DNA of 7,797 nt from Fimbriimonadaceae bacterium (lineage in GTDB: Bacteria; Armatimonadota; Fimbriimonadia; Fimbriimonadales; Fimbriimonadaceae). The stretch spans positions 1 through 7,797 of the forward strand of contig JADZBW010000359.1 in NCBI GenBank assembly GCA_020851885.1. Direction: 5' to 3'. The notes under the pieces were generated by a model. It did no database searches, had not been told where the DNA came from, and was given only the letters and a program-made list of their open reading frames with translations. A program made the translations under genes and the position numbers. Position 1 is the stretch's first letter, and every line of letters starts with the position of its first letter. Positions 5,682 through 7,797 of this stretch are shown in pieces.

Positions 5682-6152
5682 ATGAACAAGTTCTGGAAAT
5701 CACTGATCGTCATCGGCCTTGGCGCCACTCTAATCTCGTCGGCATTCAGCCAAACGGCCGGTCCACAGGGCGGCGGTATCGCCGGGGGCAAGCAGGAAGG
5801 CCAGGCTGGTGGGAAGGGAATTCGCGGCTTGCAGAAGCTCGAAGCGCAGATTTGGGAAAAGCTGAGTCCACCGCTCACCTCCGACCAAAAAACGAAGCTC
5901 GAGGCAATCAACAAGGAAACGAAGTCTGCCCTCAAGGGCCTCCGTGATAAAGCCCAAACCGGCGACAAGGAAGCTCTTAAGACTGAGTTTAAGAAGGTCC
6001 AACAGGCTCGCCGAGAGAAGATCATGGCGATGCTCACCCCCGAGCAGAAGACAAGCTATCAAGCCCTCTTGAAGGACGCCATGGACAAGATCAAAAAGGG
6101 CGCTAAAGACGGAAAAGGCGGCAAAGGCGGCAAAGGCGGCGGGATCGGCTAA
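5682..6152 (+). CDS. Secreted Spy/CpxP-like protein with Gly/Lys-rich tail
   Basis: A 156-aa exported protein. Residues 1-24 form a signal peptide (MNKFWK, then hydrophobic to about 22, likely cleavage near AFSQ). A Gly/Gln-rich linker follows (27-50). The core (about 50-137) is strongly helical and charged, with two LTxxQ motifs, LTSDQ (65-69) and LTPEQ (118-122), 53 residues apart. This is the signature arrangement of the Spy/CpxP superfamily of envelope chaperones and stress sensors. The C-terminus (138-156) is Gly/Lys repeats (GKGGKGGKGG), encoded by a 9-base tandem repeat, very basic and unlike Spy itself. It could bind anionic surfaces or nucleic acid, but that is speculation. It begins 59 bases after the ATPase stop, with a good Shine-Dalgarno, and ends at a strong terminator; cotranscription with the ATPase is plausible. 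Confidence 0.8.
   Translation: MNKFWKSLIVIGLGATLISSAFSQTAGPQGGGIAGGKQEGQAGGKGIRGLQKLEAQIWEKLSPPLTSDQKTKLEAINKETKSALKGLRDKAQTGDKEALKTEFKKVQQARREKIMAMLTPEQKTSYQALLKDAMDKIKKGAKDGKGGKGGKGGGIG
6111..6137 (+). repeat. Three tandem 9-base repeats encoding Gly-Lys-Gly
   Basis: Three consecutive units GGAAAAGGC, GGCAAAGGC, GGCAAAGGC, followed by a partial fourth (GGCGGG). They encode the GKGGKGGKG tail of the Spy/CpxP-like protein. The two perfect copies suggest recent slippage, so tail length may vary between strains. Confidence 0.8.
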
Positions 6153-6194
6153 CTAGACTTATCACAATCCTAAACCACTAACACTCGATGAATT

Positions 6195-6233
6195 TGCCGG
6201 TTGGGGAGGGCAAGCCCCACCGGCACTTTTTTT
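6195..6233 (+). terminator. Intrinsic terminator after the Spy/CpxP-like gene
   Basis: The left arm TGCCGGTTGGGG (6195-6206) pairs with CCCCACCGGCA (6215-6225), giving 11 pairs with one bulged T. The loop is 8 bases, and the hairpin is followed by C and seven T (6227-6233). It is a convincing rho-independent terminator for the + strand, 42 bases after the stop. On the - strand the sequence after the hairpin is not T-rich, so it is not an obvious terminator for the converging deacetylase gene. Confidence 0.85.
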
Positions 6234-6290
6234 GGCCTGACCGATTCTGCCAATTCATCTTTTTTGCCGGACCGATCTTGCCAACTCATC
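6227..6290. repeat. Imperfect tandem duplication (31 and 33 bases) across the 3' end of the deacetylase gene
   Basis: Two adjacent copies, 6260-6290 and 6227-6259. Read on the - strand each begins GATGARTTGGCA and ends in a run of six or seven A. Over the first 25 bases 21 match; the second copy then has one extra C and one extra A. The first copy encodes the deacetylase C-terminus DELARSVRQK; the second, in another frame, would read DELAESVRPKK. The stop codon of the gene (TGA at 6257-6255) falls at the start of the second copy because of the frame change. Confidence 0.85.
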
Positions 6291-7097
6291 GATCGTTTCA
6301 AATCGGAATCCGTGCTTGTGAGCGTAATCGATGATCTGCGGCAGGATCTGCAAGGTCTGGGTGATTCCATCGTGCAGAAGGATGATCCCTCCGTTTGTGA
6401 GCTTGCGCAAGACGCGTCCCTGAATGACACTGTCGCCTGGATTGGCATAGTCGCCAGGATCGTCCGTCCACAAGACGGTCGTCAGTCCCAGTTCGGTCGC
6501 GGTTTGGATCACGTCTTGATCGTAATCGCCACCGGGGGGGCGGCAGAAACGGAGCGATTGTCCAAGGATCTTCTTCACGAGATCGTTGGTCGCCCGATAT
6601 TCGGCAGCGATCTCCATGGTTGGGATTTTGGTCAACGTCACATGGCTAAATGAGTGATTGCCGATCACATGCCCGGCGGCATCGATTTGTCGAAGCAGTT
6701 CAGGGTGCTTTTCAACCATCTTGCCAACGACGAAGAATGTCGCCTTGACGTCTTTTTCTTTGAGAATCGCCAGCAACTGCTCGGTCAAGCCGGGATGGGG
6801 ACCATCGTCGAACGTAAGCGCCAGGATCTTCTCGGCTGGATTCCCTCGTGCCAACTTGGGTAGCACCAAGCCACGCCGCTTTTCGCGAGCGTCTTGGGCA
6901 GCCAGTTCCTCGGGCGATTTGTAGACTTCTTGAAGCGCCTTCTGCCAGAAGGGATCCGTCCGCTCTGGCTTCGCTGGGTTCACCTTTTGGATTTGCCTCG
7001 CGGGAGAACGGTCGGGCTTTCTCACCTGATTTGGGCCAGATGGAGGATGACTTGCCGCAAGGTACAAGAAGAGACACGTTGAAACGACGTTAATCAT
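6255..7097 (-). CDS. Secreted polysaccharide deacetylase (NodB homology domain, carbohydrate esterase family 4)
   Basis: A 280-aa metal-dependent deacetylase of the family that removes N- or O-acetyl groups from peptidoglycan, chitin oligomers or other glycans outside the cytoplasm. Residues 1-16 form a short signal peptide or membrane anchor, and 17-85 a Pro/Lys-rich linker. The NodB domain (about 90-272) shows all five motifs: TFDDGPHPG (95-103, catalytic base and metal Asp at D97/D98), NHSFSH (147-152, metal ligands H148 and H152), RPPGG (186-190), WTDDPGDY (210-217) and ILLHD (239-243). The enzyme should therefore be active. The C-terminus HGFRFETIDELA is the usual family end. The substrate cannot be told from sequence. 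It begins 21 bases after the transglutaminase-like gene, with no clear Shine-Dalgarno. Its last codons lie in a tandem duplication that places the stop. Confidence 0.93.
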   Translation of the reverse strand: MINVVSTCLFLYLAASHPPSGPNQVRKPDRSPARQIQKVNPAKPERTDPFWQKALQEVYKSPEELAAQDAREKRRGLVLPKLARGNPAEKILALTFDDGPHPGLTEQLLAILKEKDVKATFFVVGKMVEKHPELLRQIDAAGHVIGNHSFSHVTLTKIPTMEIAAEYRATNDLVKKILGQSLRFCRPPGGDYDQDVIQTATELGLTTVLWTDDPGDYANPGDSVIQGRVLRKLTNGGIILLHDGITQTLQILPQIIDYAHKHGFRFETIDELARSVRQKR

Positions 7098-7118
7098 AGG
7101 GAATTCAGTTATCTATTG

Positions 7119-7797
7119 CTATCCAGGCACCCAGCCAAAGGACCGGTAAAGGATTCTCGCACGAGTCAAAGCTGACTCTGCCGCATCATTATCGCCTAGT
7201 TTCCGATAAGTTCGCGACAGCATCCAGACAACCAATGGGTTATTGGCGCATTCCTGCTCGGCTTTCTCGAAAAAGGCTTGAGACGCCTGGAGCCCCGCCG
7301 AAGTTGATTTTGGATCCAATATTCCGCCGACCGCCCGCTCGCCCCGGTAGTAGTCGAACTGGGACTTGAGAAATGGAATGTCGAGGAAGTCGAATTCACC
7401 TGGATCAATTGTCTTCGTTTGGCCGTTCAACTTCAAACTGCCGATGCGGGCGTCCGGCAGATAGTCCGGCAGGACGAAGGCATACTGTTTGGATCGACGA
7501 TCCAGTAGAAACAGACCCTGATGAGTGGGGAAGGGCATTGGCTCCGAGGCATCCACCACAATGAAGTGTTTAGAGTCGGTTCGAAGCACGCAAACCGCAT
7601 GTCCGTTATTCGTCGTTTGCCCCGCGATATTCTTCCAAACCATCGCCACTCCGGCATCGAAACCGGCATCTTGAAGAATTCCGGCGATGAGAACGGACTG
7701 AAGGAAACACTGTCGCTCACCGGTAGCAACGACGTTGGCGAATTCGAAGCCTCGGTCCAGTGAAAACTTCCGACTCGACTTCTTTACCAGCCGATGC
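7119..7797 (-). CDS. Transglutaminase-like (papain-fold) protein with TPR-like C-terminus, 5' end outside window
   Basis: The frame is open from the right edge of the window to TAG at 7121-7119, giving 225 residues of a longer protein. A cysteine-histidine-aspartate order typical of the transglutaminase-like superfamily is visible: GERQCFLQSVLIAGIL (candidate nucleophile C30, codon 7709-7707), NNGHAVCVL (H66, codon 7601-7599) and FIVVDASEP (D82, codon 7553-7551), numbering from the first complete codon. In bacteria such domains usually act as proteases or amidases on proteins or peptidoglycan. The last 50 residues (QASQAFFEKAEQ to YRKLGDNDAAESALTRARILY) form helix pairs like one or one and a half TPR units. 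An internal GTG at 7649 would cut off the active-site Cys and is not the start. Any signal peptide or membrane segment lies outside. Coupling to a deacetylase suggests a cell-wall or envelope role, by inference. Confidence 0.72.
   Translation of the reverse strand, partial: HRLVKKSSRKFSLDRGFEFANVVATGERQCFLQSVLIAGILQDAGFDAGVAMVWKNIAGQTTNNGHAVCVLRTDSKHFIVVDASEPMPFPTHQGLFLLDRRSKQYAFVLPDYLPDARIGSLKLNGQTKTIDPGEFDFLDIPFLKSQFDYYRGERAVGGILDPKSTSAGLQASQAFFEKAEQECANNPLVVWMLSRTYRKLGDNDAAESALTRARILYRSFGWVPG

Noticed and set aside
6170..6448. Programmed frameshift extending the deacetylase past its stop
   Set aside because: The A6G run is not in the phase of a classic -1 heptamer (the needed shift is +1), there is no stimulatory element I can see, and the extension would translate the terminator hairpin. 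Kept only as a question about the duplication.
1..7797. tRNA, rRNA, CRISPR, insertion sequence, prophage or defence genes
   Set aside because: No cloverleaf, spaced repeats, transposase, integrase or terminal inverted repeats were seen on either strand; the genes read as chromosomal housekeeping and envelope functions.

Overview
The window is an ordinary-looking stretch of bacterial chromosome, densely coding and moderately GC-rich, with no RNA genes, CRISPR arrays or recognisable mobile elements. The gene content (a dipeptide-type binding lipoprotein, an MlaF-like ATPase, a Spy/CpxP-like secreted protein, NodB deacetylase, RecO) points to a free-living bacterium, probably with an outer membrane. 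The overall style recalls Armatimonadota (Fimbriimonas-like) or a neighbouring phylum, but that is an impression from protein sequence and not a demonstrated placement.

Layout. Positions 3-1135 hold two tightly packed + strand genes for membrane-associated proteins of unknown function. The first is probably the C-terminal part of a longer gene that begins outside the window. A strong hairpin at 1139-1172 closes this unit. recO (1212-1955) follows. Next is a family 5 (peptide/nickel type) solute-binding lipoprotein (1992-3587) whose start codon lies just behind a -10-like hexamer. A 9-bp perfect hairpin then sits immediately before an AraC-type regulator (3630-4874) with an unusual beta-rich N-terminal domain. 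Thirteen bases later comes an MlaF-like ABC ATPase (4888-5622), again with a -10-like hexamer directly before its ATG. A small secreted Spy/CpxP-like protein with a Gly/Lys-rich tail (5682-6152) ends the + strand run at a good intrinsic terminator (6195-6233).

The right end is on the - strand and converges on that terminator: a transglutaminase-like protein with a TPR-like tail (7797-7119, 5' end outside the window), then a secreted NodB-fold polysaccharide deacetylase (7097-6255). The two are 21 bases apart and probably cotranscribed.

How the genes may work together is largely inference. The binding protein has no permease or ATPase beside it and the MlaF-like ATPase has no permease or MCE partner beside it, so both must use partners encoded elsewhere. 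The AraC regulator is placed to control the genes around it. No previously undescribed multi-gene system can be demonstrated. The points most worth a second look are the imperfect tandem duplication at the 3' end of the deacetylase gene, which also supplies the T-run of the opposing terminator; the regulator's non-standard sensor domain and the hairpin at its start; and two start codons placed for leaderless or near-leaderless transcripts.
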